Assembly: GCA_028015205.1 (NCBI GenBank) | Contig: CM051516.1 | Location: 29,440,593-29,504,592 of the forward strand | Source: Mytilisepta virgata | Taxonomy: Eukaryota > Mollusca > Bivalvia > Mytilida > Mytilidae | Length of the DNA stretch: 64,000 bases | Direction: 5' to 3' | In this document: positions 23,172 through 38,100 of the stretch, piece after piece | Layout: the number at the start of each line of letters is the position of its first letter | Numbering within the stretch: position 1 is the stretch's first letter | Made by a program: the position numbers and the translations under genes | Notes under the pieces: model-generated | What the model saw: only the letters and a program-made list of their open reading frames with translations | Told to the model about the DNA's origin: nothing | Databases searched by the model: none

Positions 23172-26100
23172 GTATGACAGTCTATAAAGTGTAAACAAAT
23201 GCACTTATATTATTAATAGCTAAAGTTGAAATTTGTGACTCTTTACTGAAGCATAGTATTCTTTGTTGAGAAGGCTTTGCCAGTTGTGTAAGGTTGTTGG
23301 TTTACTGTGGGTATTCCAGCTGCCTCCGCCAATAAAAACTGGCCACTAAAATACAGCCAATTGCTCAGAAAGACCTGTACAACCTGAAAATTGAAATTTT
23401 TTGATACAATAAATTACTTCCGTGGATTGAAAGTTAAAATGGAAAATTTTTTTCTTTTATATTCAACATTAATATTATGCGATTGGATATATACCAAATC
23501 ATGTAGGTGTGGTATGTAAAGTTCTATTGTTTTCATATTTTGAAAATAAAATAAACATTAATACCAGAGTGAATTATTATTAATATACATGTTTTAACTG
23601 AAAGTTAGCTCAACATGCTCTTTTTGAGAAGAACTTTATGTATAGACATAATGAAGGAAGTTTTGATAAGCGGAATGTAACAGAAGACTTAGAGCTTGCA
23701 GTGTTTTGTATACTTGTCAGCCTGTTGTTCCTTTCAGCTGGAATTTTTAGATATATTAGTTTAGGTTATTACAAAATTGTTAACATCAGTTAGAAATTAT
23801 ATTATATTTCAACTTTGTAAGATAAAAATTATTCATATGATTACTATAACTACTTATGAAAATGAACTTTGACAATAATAATGATTGATTTTTTTGTTGG
23901 TTGCATTGAATGTACATACCTTTCAAATCTCAGATTATTTACATTTGTCTTCATTTTCTCTTTGAAGGAATGCCAATGATGAGTGGTATGGCCCCCACAA
24001 ACATGGTAGCTAGTTCAATGGCCATGCCAATCATGTCCAATGGTGTTGCTCCACACATGGGGCTTATGGGTAGGTGTCAATTTAAAAGATGGATCATTGC
24101 AAACTAAGTAAAAAATCGATAAAAACATATGAAAAATTTATAGGCCAAATTTGAAGCTCAGTTTTCAGACCATCCCACTTTAGGGTATATTCCTTGTTGT
24201 TAAGCTCAGTTGTACCATATTTTATTAGTGATGCAGAATTTTATAGACATAGTTTGTTCACAAATTTGCGAAGCAGAGTTCTATTCACTTAAGACCAAAA
24301 TTCTAATCCTTGTACTATAGCAAGTAGGATGTGAAAAACGTGTCAAAAGCGTAACAGTTATGAGTACAATTAAACTTTTAATAGGTGGACATGCAATGGG
24401 AACAGCTGGTGTTATGGCAGAAATTAAACCAAGGACAGGCTCTTTTGGTCCAGCACAAGCAAGGTAAATCAGTTGAAATACTGTCTAACTTAACTTGAAA
24501 ATACTTGTCATGTTTTTACAAAAAAGTAATGTAATCTGATGTTATATTTTCTAAAGCAAAAGATAAAATGATTTTGTAGTATAATTTTGAGTTACTGTCA
24601 TATGGATGTATATTTCTGTGTATAACCACAAACAAATATGTTAAAACTTTGGTGCTTGATCTTAAATTTCTTTTTGAAGGAGCTTATTCAGCTGTTCAAT
24701 GGCTTGAATTGTTTTTGTCCATACATAAGGTGTAAGAGTGACCAATTGCAAAGATCTTCTGTAATCTAACAAAAAATTTAATTTCAGTGCACCTGCACCA
24801 GGAAGTTTTGCTATGCCTCACAATTCAAAGTTAAAACATACACAGACATTCAATACAAATGACAGGAACAAACGAGGACATCTAACGGGTAAGTGATAAT
24901 CTACCTATATTGGACTTCAGTCAATCTAATTAAAAACCGATCTCTCATCGCTCCCGTTTTCTGATATGTCGCGTGGGAGATCTAACGAAATCCGCTTTGA
25001 GGTCACATGTGAGTGAACTGGAACTTATGAATTTATAATGACATGCAAATGAGTTGACTTCCTATCAGTAAGCCAATCAAAAAAGTTTATGAATTCTGGG
25101 GACTGACGATTTCTTCGTAATCAACTTACAAGATCGCGTAAGCCACAATTTCATTGGTCGAACAGGACACACCTACGAGGTCACTCACATGTGACCTCAA
25201 AGCGGGTTTCATTAGATCTCCCACGCGACATATCAGAAAACGGGAGCGATGAGAGATCGGTTTTTAATTAGATTGGACTTCAGTGAAAAAATCTTTGTTT
25301 GATTATGTCCCCGAAACAAGGTACAATATGGGTTCAAAGGGAGATAATTTCATATTTGTGTATTACTACTTGAATGCAAACTACAGTTTTGTACAAAAGT
25401 CTAGGGTGTTTTCCCAAAAATTATTTTAATAATTGGTAGACAATCTCTATTTTTAGAAGCATTGCATACTGAGTTTTGATTACTTTTGTGTTTTATTATC
25501 TGAATGAAAACTTAAACTTAAATTTAGTGTAAAAAGATCATAACTGTGAAAATTAACACATATAAGAGAAATTAAACTAATGGAAGACAATTCCATAAAT
25601 ATCCTGATTTTAGGAAAATCCAAAAGTTATACTTCTGTATTGGGTAATGTAGCAATTTTGCCAGCGAAACTGTATGTGTTAAAAACAGACTGCAAAGGCA
25701 TGGGACACTTTTCTTCATGTTATAACTGAAATTTAATACATCATAAGTGTCATATAGTGGAAAAACGTTTTGGAAAATATTTTATTTGGTTTAAGATCAT
25801 CAATTTATGATGTGATATGAAAAACTGAAGAAAACTGTTGTGTGCAATTTATCAATATTCAATTTGAAATGATCTCCCCGCTTGCAGCATATGTTAAACT
25901 TTTCAAGGGAGATAATCCAGCAAATCATTACAGTTATTTTCAGATCTATTTGTGAATTTGATATAAATAAAGCTCGCAGGCCATTAACATAGTGTTTTCC
26001 TTTGTTAAGTCTTTTTAGCTAGTATAATTTTTAGCTCACCTGGCCAAAGGCCATGTGAGCTTTTGTCATCACTTGGAGTCCATCGTCGTCCGTCTGTCTG

Positions 26101-29100
26101 TAAACTTTTACATTTTCATCTTCTCTCCTCTAAAACCCCTGGACCTATTGAACTGGCCTGTAGCTTCTATGGAAGGTACTTTACAAAGTTTGCAGAAATC
26201 ATCCCAGTCCGTGAAACAAAATGGCCTTCATGAGCATTTACATGTTCTGATTGGTCGAAATTTAAAACTTCTTCTCCTCTGAAACCATTTGGCCTATGAA
26301 CTTATACTTGGTATGAAGCATTTATAGAAGATCATTTACAATGTTTCCAGAAATCAATCTAGTCTGTCAAATCAAATCAAAAGTTTGTGACTGCCAGGTG
26401 AGCGATACAGGCTCAGCCCACTGAGCCTCTTGTTTGATTTTATTGCTAGTACCTATTGCATTGGAAGTTGATGTTAGGCTAGTGAAAGTGTTGTTACTTG
26501 AACTTTTGTAATATTCATGTCAAGAATCAATCAATCATATAACTTTATTTTCCTATTATATAGTATCCTTTAATATTTTAGGTGTAGAAGCCAGAGCCTT
26601 GTTGGTACATACAGGATTACCACAACCAATCCTAGCTCAGATATGGTAAACTTAGTATATATACTGTTTTGTTGACCTGTTTTTATACGACCGCAAAATT
26701 TTTGCGGTCGTATATTGGTATGACGTTGGCGTCGTCGTCGTCCGTCGGAGTCTGTAGACATTTGGTTTTCGCACTATAACTTTAGTATAAGTTAATAGAA
26801 ATCTATGAAATTTAAACACAAGGTTTATGACCACAAAAGGAAGGTTGGGATTGATTTTGGGAGTTTTGGTCCCAACAGTTTAAGAATCAGGGGCCAAAAA
26901 AGGGCCCAATAAGCATTTTTCTTGGTTTTCGCACAATAACTCTAGTATAAGTAAATAGAAATCTATGAAATTTTAACACAAGGTTTATGACCACAAAAGG
27001 AAGGTTGGGATTGTTTTTGGGAGTTTTGGTCCCAACAGTTTAGGAATTAGGGGCTAAAAAAGGCCCAAATAAGCATTTGTCTTGGTTTTTGCACAATAAC
27101 TTTAGTATAAGTAAATAGAAATCTATGAAATTTAAACACAAGGTTTATGACCACAAAAGGAAGGTTGGGATTGATTTTTGGAGTTTTGGTCCCAACAGTT
27201 TAGGAATTAGGGGCCAAAAGGGTCCAAATTAAACTTTGTTTGATTTCATCGAAAATTGAACTATTGGGGTTCTTTGATATGCCGAATCTAACCGTGCATT
27301 TAGATTCTTAATTTTTGGTCCCGTTTTCAAATTGGTCTACATTAAGGTCCAAAGGGTCCAAAATTAAACTTAGTTTGATTTTAACAAAAATTGAATTCTT
27401 GGGGTTCTTTGATATGCTGAATCTAAACATGTACTTAGTTTTTTTATTATGGGCCCAGTTTTCAAGTTGGTCCAAATCGGGGTCCAAAATTAAAGCTAAA
27501 AAAGGGGTAAATTATTTTTTTTGGGGGGTGGGGGCAATTCTCCACAGCATATTGTATCGCACAAGAATTCAAAAATTGAATATAAATTCAAATCATATGA
27601 CCAATTCTAAGTTCTTTATTTCAGTTATTCTGTTTTAGAAACCTATTATGTGTCAAATATTTCAAGAAATTTTCAATTACACAGTATTGTGCAATAGCAA
27701 GAATCAGTATAATTTAAACCAATTTACATTATTTACATTACAATTAAAGGATAACTTCAGTAACACCCAACAATGACTTCAATCCAAACATATATATTGA
27801 ATAAACTTACAAATCAGAAATTTTAAAATTATATGATACTAACATACATACTACTGCTAACAATTAAATATGACTTAGAGCAAATATGACAACATGATTA
27901 TAAAAATATGTACAAAGAGGGATAACTCTTTTTTTTATCTCAAATTTTGAATATGTGCTGATGAAGCTTTTTTGTTTATCTCATCTAAACTGCTTTTAAA
28001 TTATGCATATTTAAAATTTGCCATCCATGACTATGATGTCATTTTCTATTTTAATACGTTATGGTGTATTTAAATGGGCTGTTATGGTTGCAAAGTATCA
28101 AGAGAAATGGGGGGGGGGGGGTGAAAACAAAATTTAGGGGGGGGGGGGGGGAATGAGAAATTGGGGAGGGGGCAATTTTTTTCTCATTTCATAATTCATA
28201 AATTAAAAAGGAAATTTCAAATTTTTTTTAGCAAAAAAGGGGGGGTTACAATAAATTTTATTGTTTTTTGTTGTTTTTTTTTGGGGAGGGGGAGTCAATG
28301 TGCAACTTCATAGTGTATTGCACAAAAGCTAAAAAAGGGGTAAATTTTTTTTTTTTTTTTTTTTGGGGGGGGGGGGCAATTCTCCACAGCATATTGTATT
28401 GCACAAGAAGCAAAAAATTTAATATAAATTGAAATCATATGACCAATTCTAAGTTCTTTGGTTTCAGTTATTCTGTGTCAGAAACCTATTATGTGTCAAA
28501 TATTTGAAGAAATTTTCAATTGCACAGTATTGCGCAATAGCAAGAAATTGATATGTGTGCCCAATTTTAAATTGGTTATTTCTGATTTATATATAAAAAC
28601 AAAAAATACTGATATGGTTTGAATAGGTAAATTAAAAATTTTTAAGTTCTTAGACAACATTCATTCTGTGTCAGAAACCTATGCTGTGTCAAATATTTAT
28701 TCACAATCCAAATTCAGTATTGTATCAAGCTTGAATGTTGTGTTCATAATTGCCCCAACTATTCAGGGTTCGACATCTGCGGTCGTATCTAGCTGCGCCC
28801 AGCGGAGCATTTTATTACTTTTGTGGAGTTGCTGGTTCTGAATTCTCACATATATTTTCATGTAAAAAAATCCTCCAAAAACCGGCCGCTCTGAATTCTG
28901 AATACCGGACATAATTTGCGGCCCTAAACATATATATTCCTGTCAAATACACCTCTAAATGCCGGTCCAATTTTACGGTCCGATAGCTGTTCAGTTTACA
29001 GAGGTTCCACTGTACCAAAAATATAGACACATTATAAATGAAATACTTGTATAGTATAGATGATAATTAATGCATTTAATGTCATCTAGGTTTTGTTTGA

Positions 29101-32100
29101 ATGCAACGTCTTTTCAAAAATTATTTATATATTGAGGATTATTAGCATTTCATCTTTCCATCTTTTCTAATATGTTGTATATAAATTTTTTAGATTTTAT
29201 TATCTTGTTTATTATACCTATTTAACTAATAGGAGTTTAGCAGATTTTGACAATGATGGGAAATTAACCTGTGATGAGTTCTGTATAGCCATGCATTTAG
29301 CCGATTTAGTTAAAGCAGGCATGACATTACCTCCAAAATTACCACCAGAATTATATCCTACCAAAGGTAGAACAGGAAGTCTAACTGGTACCACCCCTCC
29401 ACCACATCAACCTGGTATGTATCAAATACATTTTAAAAGGAAAGTAGGAGATATTTTATCATTCAGAGTGTATTGGTTATTGAAACTCTTTTAAATTACT
29501 TGCAGATTAAAGCAAAAATTTCAAGGGCTTGATAGCACTTCGATTCTAAAAGAAGACTTGAAAGTCCTTGTCAGGTGGAAATGCTGAACAAGCTTCAGGG
29601 CTCACCAAACTGGGCGATTAGGGCGATTAAGTCGCCTAATGCTCGCCAATGTCGCCCTGTCATCGGCTCCAGAGCGACAAATGAGTCGCCCTGTGTTTTT
29701 AAGTAAGGCGCCTCCGAACAACATACGTAATCAGCTGCAACTGAAGGCCGTTATTTTCATTAAAAATCTCGAGCCGCCATTTTTTGTTTTCTTGGAGGAA
29801 GGGGAAAGAAACGACAAAAAGTAAGCTAGAAAATGAAATGGCGGCAATCGGAATTCTCGTGATTTTTCATTGGTCACGGTGTTTTTTACCGACCGTTTAC
29901 AATATGTAGACCTTATTTAAAAATAAATTTAGCAGATTTTGACATATCTATGCACAAATGGAAATTTTGTCAATATATGTATTGAAAGGTGTTCAAGTAA
30001 GGTGAATGGGAAGATTTTAAGAGTATGTTTGAGAAAAAATAATAGTAAAGAGTATAGTAGATAAATAAACATTAAAAAATAAAATGGCAATAATAAATAA
30101 GTTGTGTCAAAAGGTACAAATATTTTTGCTCATATCTGTAACAGAAATTTTCTTCCAAGTTCGGAGCACCACTGCATAATTTCATTTTTTTATATTTTTT
30201 TTATTTCAAATTATATTCGTCAGTATTTTAAGGCAGCACATGATTTAAATTAAACTTTAACAATAGTACAATAGGCCTACCATGGTCAAAATCATGCAGC
30301 AATGTACGTTAAAAAAGTGGTGATGAGTCCTGGGACTGGGACTCATCAAAATCAGCTGGGACTCACCACTCTGAAAAATGATGAGTCTCAGGACTCATCA
30401 TGAAAAAGTCTCAAAGGATATTGATTAAATGCACATGAGACAAAATCTCACATTATGATTAAAATGGAAGGATATGGAGTAAATGTAGATAAAATCTCAA
30501 ACAATACAGGATAAAACACAATAAAGGAATGTATAGTATACACTATAAGACACAAAATAACAGGCACAATGTATTTACTCAACAGGCGACAAATTGGGGG
30601 AAAAAACACAGTCTCTCTGGTAGACCTGGAAGTCTCCCTGTCATGCCCTGAAGTCTCTCTGTTGCTACCCTGAGGGAGACTCTGAGTCTCCCTGTTATTT
30701 TCAAGTGTGGTGAGCCCTGAAGCTTAGTCTTAATTGTACATGATTATTTCTTGAAAATTGAAATTTTGGATTTTGAAAGGTGCGGAAAAGTAATTAAATT
30801 TTAGGACCAAAAACAGCATTTCAGGATTTATGGTAATTTAATGAGTTACCTCCCATAGCTGAAAGCTTTGTAGAACATTCTATTGAATTTTTTTTATATA
30901 GACCAGAAGAATGATAGTTATTGTTGTGCATAATTAGGCTTTCTGAATGCAAATCTTTGTTCAAACATTTTCTTCCTGGCTATGAATAGTTGTACATGTA
31001 CATGTATGTAGAGATTTTTATGTCTAGAATTAATCAATGGTATTCCATCTTTACTGTGATGACATTCAACATTAGTCAATCAGAAAGATTATTCCTAATG
31101 CCTCATCTTAAAGATTTCTCACCATTCATTGAGATTACATATCTAAATATATAGAAAGAAAATATATTTTATGGTTTTAGCTCAGCAAAAACCTGATGCT
31201 TTTGGTGACTTGTTAGGTGGTATGGTAATGCCACAGCCAGTAGTACCACAACCTGCTGCTCAACCAGAAAATATAGTTGAAGAGCTTCATCCAGGTATAA
31301 AACAATTATTATGATGTTAGTTCAGGACACGAACAGTTTGATATACATGTATGTAGTAATAGTCACAGGTCTGCTCAGTACCTTTCAAATAGTGTAAGAT
31401 CTCATTCATATACCATCCATGAAACTATAAATGTGAAAGTATTTGATGTAGTTTTAAATTATTATTTTATATATTTATGCCATAATATTTGTATCTACTT
31501 GCTTGTATATGCTTATGAACCGTATTTGACAAAATTTGAATTATTTCTTTGCTATTACAATTTGAGTTTCTTGTGTGTGATAACTATATACAGGTGTAGG
31601 CTTTCTTTCTGTTGCAAGTGGGTTTCAATATTTCTCTACTTAGGTTGTATTTTAGATTTCTTACTTGTGAGGTTTTAGCGAGCATGTTTAAAATAAAAAA
31701 TTCAACCCTAAAGAGTAAAGAAATATTGTGAACTATGATCAAATAGAAAGATAATTTGTTTCTCCCATTACAACTTAATTTTTCAAAGTGGAAAAATTTG
31801 GATTTCTATGTGACCATTTGTTCATATACATGTATTGTTGCCAGTTACTTTGCTAACAACATTACACCACAAATCAGTTTCTTATCAATGAGAATTCTGA
31901 ATATTTTTTGATACTCCATAAGGCAAATTAATCTTGTGGAGAATAAAAAATTTTTTAACTACCTGTCTAAGTGATGTGGATATGGCCTAATAATGAGAGG
32001 AACATAATTATATAAATGTTTAAACATAGGTAGGAGGATTCATTAAATGTCATGCTTAGCTTTTACAATGTCATTATCTTGCTTTTTTACAGATGATTTT

Positions 32101-35100
32101 GAAGGTATAGTTGAAACTTTCCCAATGTGCACAAAAGTTGGCAGATTACTATTGTCTTTTGTAGATTTCTTTCATAACTGTAGTCAAGTTTGACTCAATT
32201 TCATTTTTCAAAAGAAGGGGTGGGGCATTTTTAAAAACAAAAGGGTAATTAAAAAGCAAAATATAAATGCATGTTGATGTTGTGTTAGATTTAAAAAGTC
32301 AATACATCATCACAAAATCTTGGAAAAAAACATACAGTTCTTTGTAGGCATCGGTTGAATTATTGTCCTAAATATTAACCTATTCACTTAGCACATGACC
32401 TATGTTTCATCATGAATTGATCACAACTGTATGTTTTCACTTCATTGATCACATTGTTTGCATACATAATTTCTGTTGTTTTGTTTCCGTGTACGTAGTT
32501 TGTACCTAACAGCCAATTACAGGTGTTGATTTACTGCAGATCAAAGTAAAGCTTGCAGAATTTAGTATTTGCATAGCATTGTATTACTATTTTATGTGTC
32601 AGTCAGATCGAAGACAAATGAATGTAAATTTTATGCTAATGGCCTAATGTATGTGAATTTGATGTTGACAGTGGAAATGTTTTTATATTTCATGCACTAT
32701 TTATCATCCAGCTTAATAACTTTGTTTACACCTGGTGGCTTGAAACAGAATTACACCATCATTTTATTTGTATTATGTGATCAAATACGAAACTGAGATA
32801 TATATTTTTTTAATAGCCAAAATACCATCAATGTCACAAAATAAATAATATTTTCGTATGTTTTTTTTTACTTGCTTTTTCAGCATTTTTTATTGACAAG
32901 CTAAGGTTTTCTGACCAGCGACCTTTCACATGTAGGTGATTGTAAAATTTATTTTACAGTAACATTTGAAGACAGAAGAAAGGAGAATTTTGACAAAGGT
33001 CAGGCAGAATTAGAACGTAGACGACAAATGTTACAGGAACAGATGAGACAAGAACAACATGCCAGATTAGAAAAGGAAAGACAAGAACAAGAAAAAAGAG
33101 AACGTGTCAGGTTGGTTTGACAAATGGAGATGGCTGTCAGTTTTTTCAAAATTAATTTGAGCTAACAGGAAATATGATATATTAGGAATGAATATTTATA
33201 GTGCTTAGGCCATATAAACTTAAATATTTGGTTCTCAGACACCACTGCCCCACTTAAAAACTTCCAAAAGGAACAGGTTTGATTTCTGGAAAAAAATAAA
33301 CTTAAATTTGGCATCAAAAGTACTTTTCAAGCATCTGCCGACCCAGACTCGGTGTTATCTGATATTGATCAAGTCCAATCGAAAGTAAACAAACAGCCGA
33401 TAGACGATCATGGCAGTGAGTTTTACTTCAATATTTGCTCCAAACAATTCATTCCATGGACAATAATGTTTGTTCAGTCTACAATTACTGTGCTATGCAA
33501 ATACATTTGTACAATCAAAACATCATAAAAGTACATGGATTCAAACCCGATTTGTATGTTGCCAAAATAAACTGAAAACTGAAAATCCCTTTCCTCTTTT
33601 GACAAGAAATAAAACTGAAAAGTAAATTCCCTACTGTGCCATTTTTGCAAAATCAATTGTTGGAGAACCAGATAATTAATTTTAGGTGGCCTTAGTTTTA
33701 TCTTTGGACCAAAAATTTCTTTAAGATATCAAGAAGTTACAAGATAAAAGAGTCTGAGATAATGACAGTCAATCATTTTATATTTCAAATTTTTCAAGGT
33801 TACAGTCAATCTAGATTTAAAAGGCACATCTGCATGAATGTAGTAATTCACATGCTCCTTAGGTATATTTGTCCTCTTTATAAAGGGAACTGTGTTTGTG
33901 TACACTCACTTTGGCTAAAGGTTTGTTAAATGAATCTTACTTATTTTGCTGTTTGTGAAATTTTTCATACAAGTTCAAGGAATTCATTTTGATGTTTGTT
34001 TCAATATAACAGACAGGAACAAGAGAGGAAAAGATTAATGGAGTTAGAAAGACAGATGGAAAAACAAAGACAGATAGAAAGAGAAAAAGAACAACAGAGA
34101 CAGAAAATGTTAGAGCAGAAAGAGGTAAATGTCATATTATTGCATTTAAGGATTATGGACCAATTTGAACCCAGTATCAGAATATGTGAATATATGGAAA
34201 TTTGGGGTACTTGAAAATGAGACAATTTTCGAAATAATATAAAAACCTACAAAAAGATGTAGTCATACAGCCCTGAGTGCCTACACTGCCTGAAAAGCTC
34301 TTTTGGTCCTTTTTAAAACATTGAGAAGAAAATCAACCAAAACAACAAAATACATGTATATGAAGTTTTACATGTTATTGTCAGTGTCGTAATGTCCACA
34401 AATAAAATTAAATAAGAATCCATCAATTTACTTTCAAAACTCTATACTGGAATAGATAACACATGTACTGAATTACATGATTATGCATGTTCTAGGATTA
34501 TTTCTAAAAATACTTTTGGCAGGCTGCCAGGAGAGAATCAGAAAGACAAAGACAGATGGAATGGGAAAGACAGAGGAAAGAACAGTTACTGGCAGAAAAA
34601 GGAAGAGAATATGAACAACTCGGTGCTGCTAAATTAAAATCAAATAATTTGAAGTGTGAATTGGAATCTTTGGTAAGTTTACAGCAAACAAAACTGAGCA
34701 TACATTTGTTTTCACATAAGACTAAGTATTGTTTCAAAAGAGTTTTCTTTCCTTCCAGGTATTGTTTTTGGATGAACTCTCCTATGATGAGTTTGGGATG
34801 TATCCAAGAAATATATATAATGGATATGTATTAATGTCAAAATAGAAAGCATAAATATTTTATAATTTATCATTAATAATTGTTATCAAATAGTAGTAAA
34901 CAAAAAAAAACCTGGAATAAGAAATTTCCCTTACTTTATAGTGACTTCCTGTTTATATAATATTGAAAATATTTTTATTAAAGTTAATGTCAGAAAAGAT
35001 GACTTTATGTCTTTAAATATAAAGAGAACTAAACACTGAATATAGATTCAAACTTTAGAAGTTGTTTGATCAGACCTGTTCATGGTATTGTATCAGAGCT

Positions 35101-38100
35101 AATTATTGTGAATATTTATGAGATAACAGTATTGTATTTTAATATTTGCTGGTATCATTGATTTTATGGTTACAATTGAGTTTACTGGTAACCTTTAGCA
35201 GAGCCTGTAAATGGATAACAATAAAATAAAAATTGATGCCTGTAAACATTAAAATTCAATACTGTTATCTCCATTCAAATGCAAGTATAAAGATTTTAAA
35301 TAAAACAGGAATTTTTTAACTCCAGTGGTGATGCTTTGCATGTGCCTTTAACTTAGAGGACATCAATTACAGAATTAATGGTCTCAAATTTTCAACTTTA
35401 TCCAATGAAAATCAACATTGCATTAGAATTACATATTGATTTACTTCTTTTGGATTACTCTCCAAAGTATTTTTGTCAGTGTATCATTGAATGCATACTG
35501 TGTTGTTTCAGCAAGGAAAAAAGACAGAAATTGGACAGAAAATAAGCCAAGTGAGAAATGGTGTGACAGATTTTACCTCCAGTATAGAGAGCATGAGAAT
35601 TACAAGGGATAACAAAAATGCTGAGATAGAAAGACTGCAAAATGAAATAAAGGTAAGATCAAACCTTTAGGTACATTTAAAATTTCTGACCAAGATCTTG
35701 ATTCATGTCAAAAAATATATTAAAAAAAAAATTTTGGTTTGATATTTTTTCAGTGAGCATTTGGTAAATATGATAAAATGCATCCTTTTTCTTTTATAAG
35801 AAATTAGTTAAAGAAATATTTTGGTTGGTTATGGAGGATTAACTGAATGTTCTAGTAGGAAAGTATCTTGTATTATTTGTGTATAATAGAAAATTTATAC
35901 CTGTACTGGATATTTATGTTTCAGACTTTGGACCAGAAATTTGCCAAATTAAAACAAGACCAAGAATTTTTAAATGTTAAAGTACAAACTACGATACAGA
36001 GTAACCCCATGGGTAAGATATATAGTTGGTGGGAAAAAAAGACACCTATAATATGCTAGTCCATCTCATTCATAGATGAAAATAGAATTGTTAATTTTCA
36101 AATGTACTTGTCATTAATGTTGTAATGAGTGTTTACTTATATCAAAGCCCCGATTTATAATTAATGAAAGCAACCAATTTTCAGTTGACTTACAAGCAAT
36201 AATTTTTTGTCCAGAGATAAACCTTACAGAAAAGTGAACTTTTGGGTGCAGGATTGTACAAAACCAATTTGAAAATTGTTTAACCTTAATCCATGAATAT
36301 AATGAGAAACCAGAGTGAGTTATATTTTCCTAACCAATGTAGGTAAGGGAGATAATAAATTTGTCTCCCTTTTTGCCTCAGGACAAAAGGGAGAGAATTT
36401 AATGATCTCCCTTACCTACATTGGTTAGGAGAAGATAACTCACTCTGGTTCCTCATAAATATGATTCCAATTTCTAGCTGAAACATACAGAACAGTTATG
36501 CATAGTGTTGAATTAAAGAAAACCACAATACAGAAGTTGAAAAAGGAATTAGAACAAACGGAGAGAGATACGGAGACTAGATTGGTGGAAATAGATACTG
36601 CTAATGCAGAATTAACGGTATTTACAAATATATGTAAAACATTCATTTTAGCTAATGTTTGTTTTTGTTGGAAAGATTTTAATGTTGTGAGAATCAGTTT
36701 TGGAATATCTCATTTTATTGTACAGCAACGTAATATTCAAGTAGAAGGTAACAAAAATTTAGCGTGTAATATTATGCAGTATTGCACTCCATGCAATGAC
36801 TGAAGGTTTCCCCTAATCAGTACCTCTAATGAGTTTGATAATCAGAAAAATCTGAAATGTGGAACCACTTTTATTTGAACGGTAATATATTCTTGTCACC
36901 TGGTTAGTCCCTTTATAATTTTTGTTCAATTCCCTTTATTTTTGAATGAAGGTTTCGATTCAACAAAATATGTTCCAGAAATAATTTAATGCAAGTCATA
37001 TGTTATTGTAATCCAATACTGATTGTAACGTCGATTCTGATTGGACAACGTTGAAAATATATGCACAATTGATGCCATGAAATGATTTTGCATGTGCAGA
37101 CGTTACTTCCGACATTTTGAAAATTTCCGTTTTAAAGCGATATTTTGACATCTGCATTACAATGGAGATAACACTATTGTATTTTATTATTTGACGGCAT
37201 CAATTGATAATTTGATGGTCGGAAATATCCGTTTACTGGCTCCACTAACGCATCCCCAGTAAATTCAATTTCCAACCATCAGATCATTCAATTGATGCCG
37301 TCAGATAATAAAATACAATATTGTTATCTCCTAATTTACATATAAACGCTTTTATACTATAGAATCTGAAAACAAAGTTAGAGGATATACAGAAGGAACT
37401 GGCTAAAGCCGAGAGACAAAAACAAGACATGAAAAATGAAATTAACTTGAATGCACAAGCTCAGAAAGAAAGGTAATGTAAATAGAAATTAAATTCGTAA
37501 GATAATCATTCTAATTTAACAGGTAGACCTAAAATTTGTATAGAAAACTTACTATTGAGTCAATAATTGAATTATTTTGAAATTAATATTCGGACAAAGT
37601 AATTTCCATTTTTATGCAATATCTTTAAGCAGTGAAGTATTCTTGTTTCTTGTCAGATTTTGGCCAAGACAGCTCATGTATATTTTTTACATTTTTATCA
37701 TTACTCAGTGACATTTGGTCTGACTAAAAATGTGCATGTTTCAGAGAATTTCTTTTATATAATATTTGTCATTTGTTATTATATAATATGAAAATGTTTT
37801 TCTTATTTTGTGTCTTTGATTCAGAGAAGAGCAAGAAAAGAAAAGGAAAGAAGGTGGGTTTGAAAATCAACACTTTTGTTAACTTTTTATGTAAATTGAT
37901 ATTTATTCTATTACGTCATCATCACTTCGGAACCCTATGAGATGCATGTTGCCCAGGTGTAGCTTCAGTGTGTTGTCAACGCTCAGTGAAGACGGACGTG
38001 GTCTGTCTTTATGTGTAGCTTTTTTCCATTGACTATTTATTTACATGTTTCTACGATGTAGAAATGAGTTTACATTTATTCATTATTATATATTTCTCTT

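Noticed and set aside
26570..26834. Minus-strand ORFs [14 protein letters not shown] and [14 protein letters not shown]
   Set aside because: The same frame recurs at 48363-48602 because both are family B heads; not genes.
27315..27638. 107-codon ORF on the plus strand
   Set aside because: It lies wholly inside the family B repeat and has no recognisable protein features.
29639..29824. 61-codon ORF starting [14 protein letters not shown]
   Set aside because: It is inside a TIR element, made of the GGCGA-type palindromic repeats, with no homology recognised.
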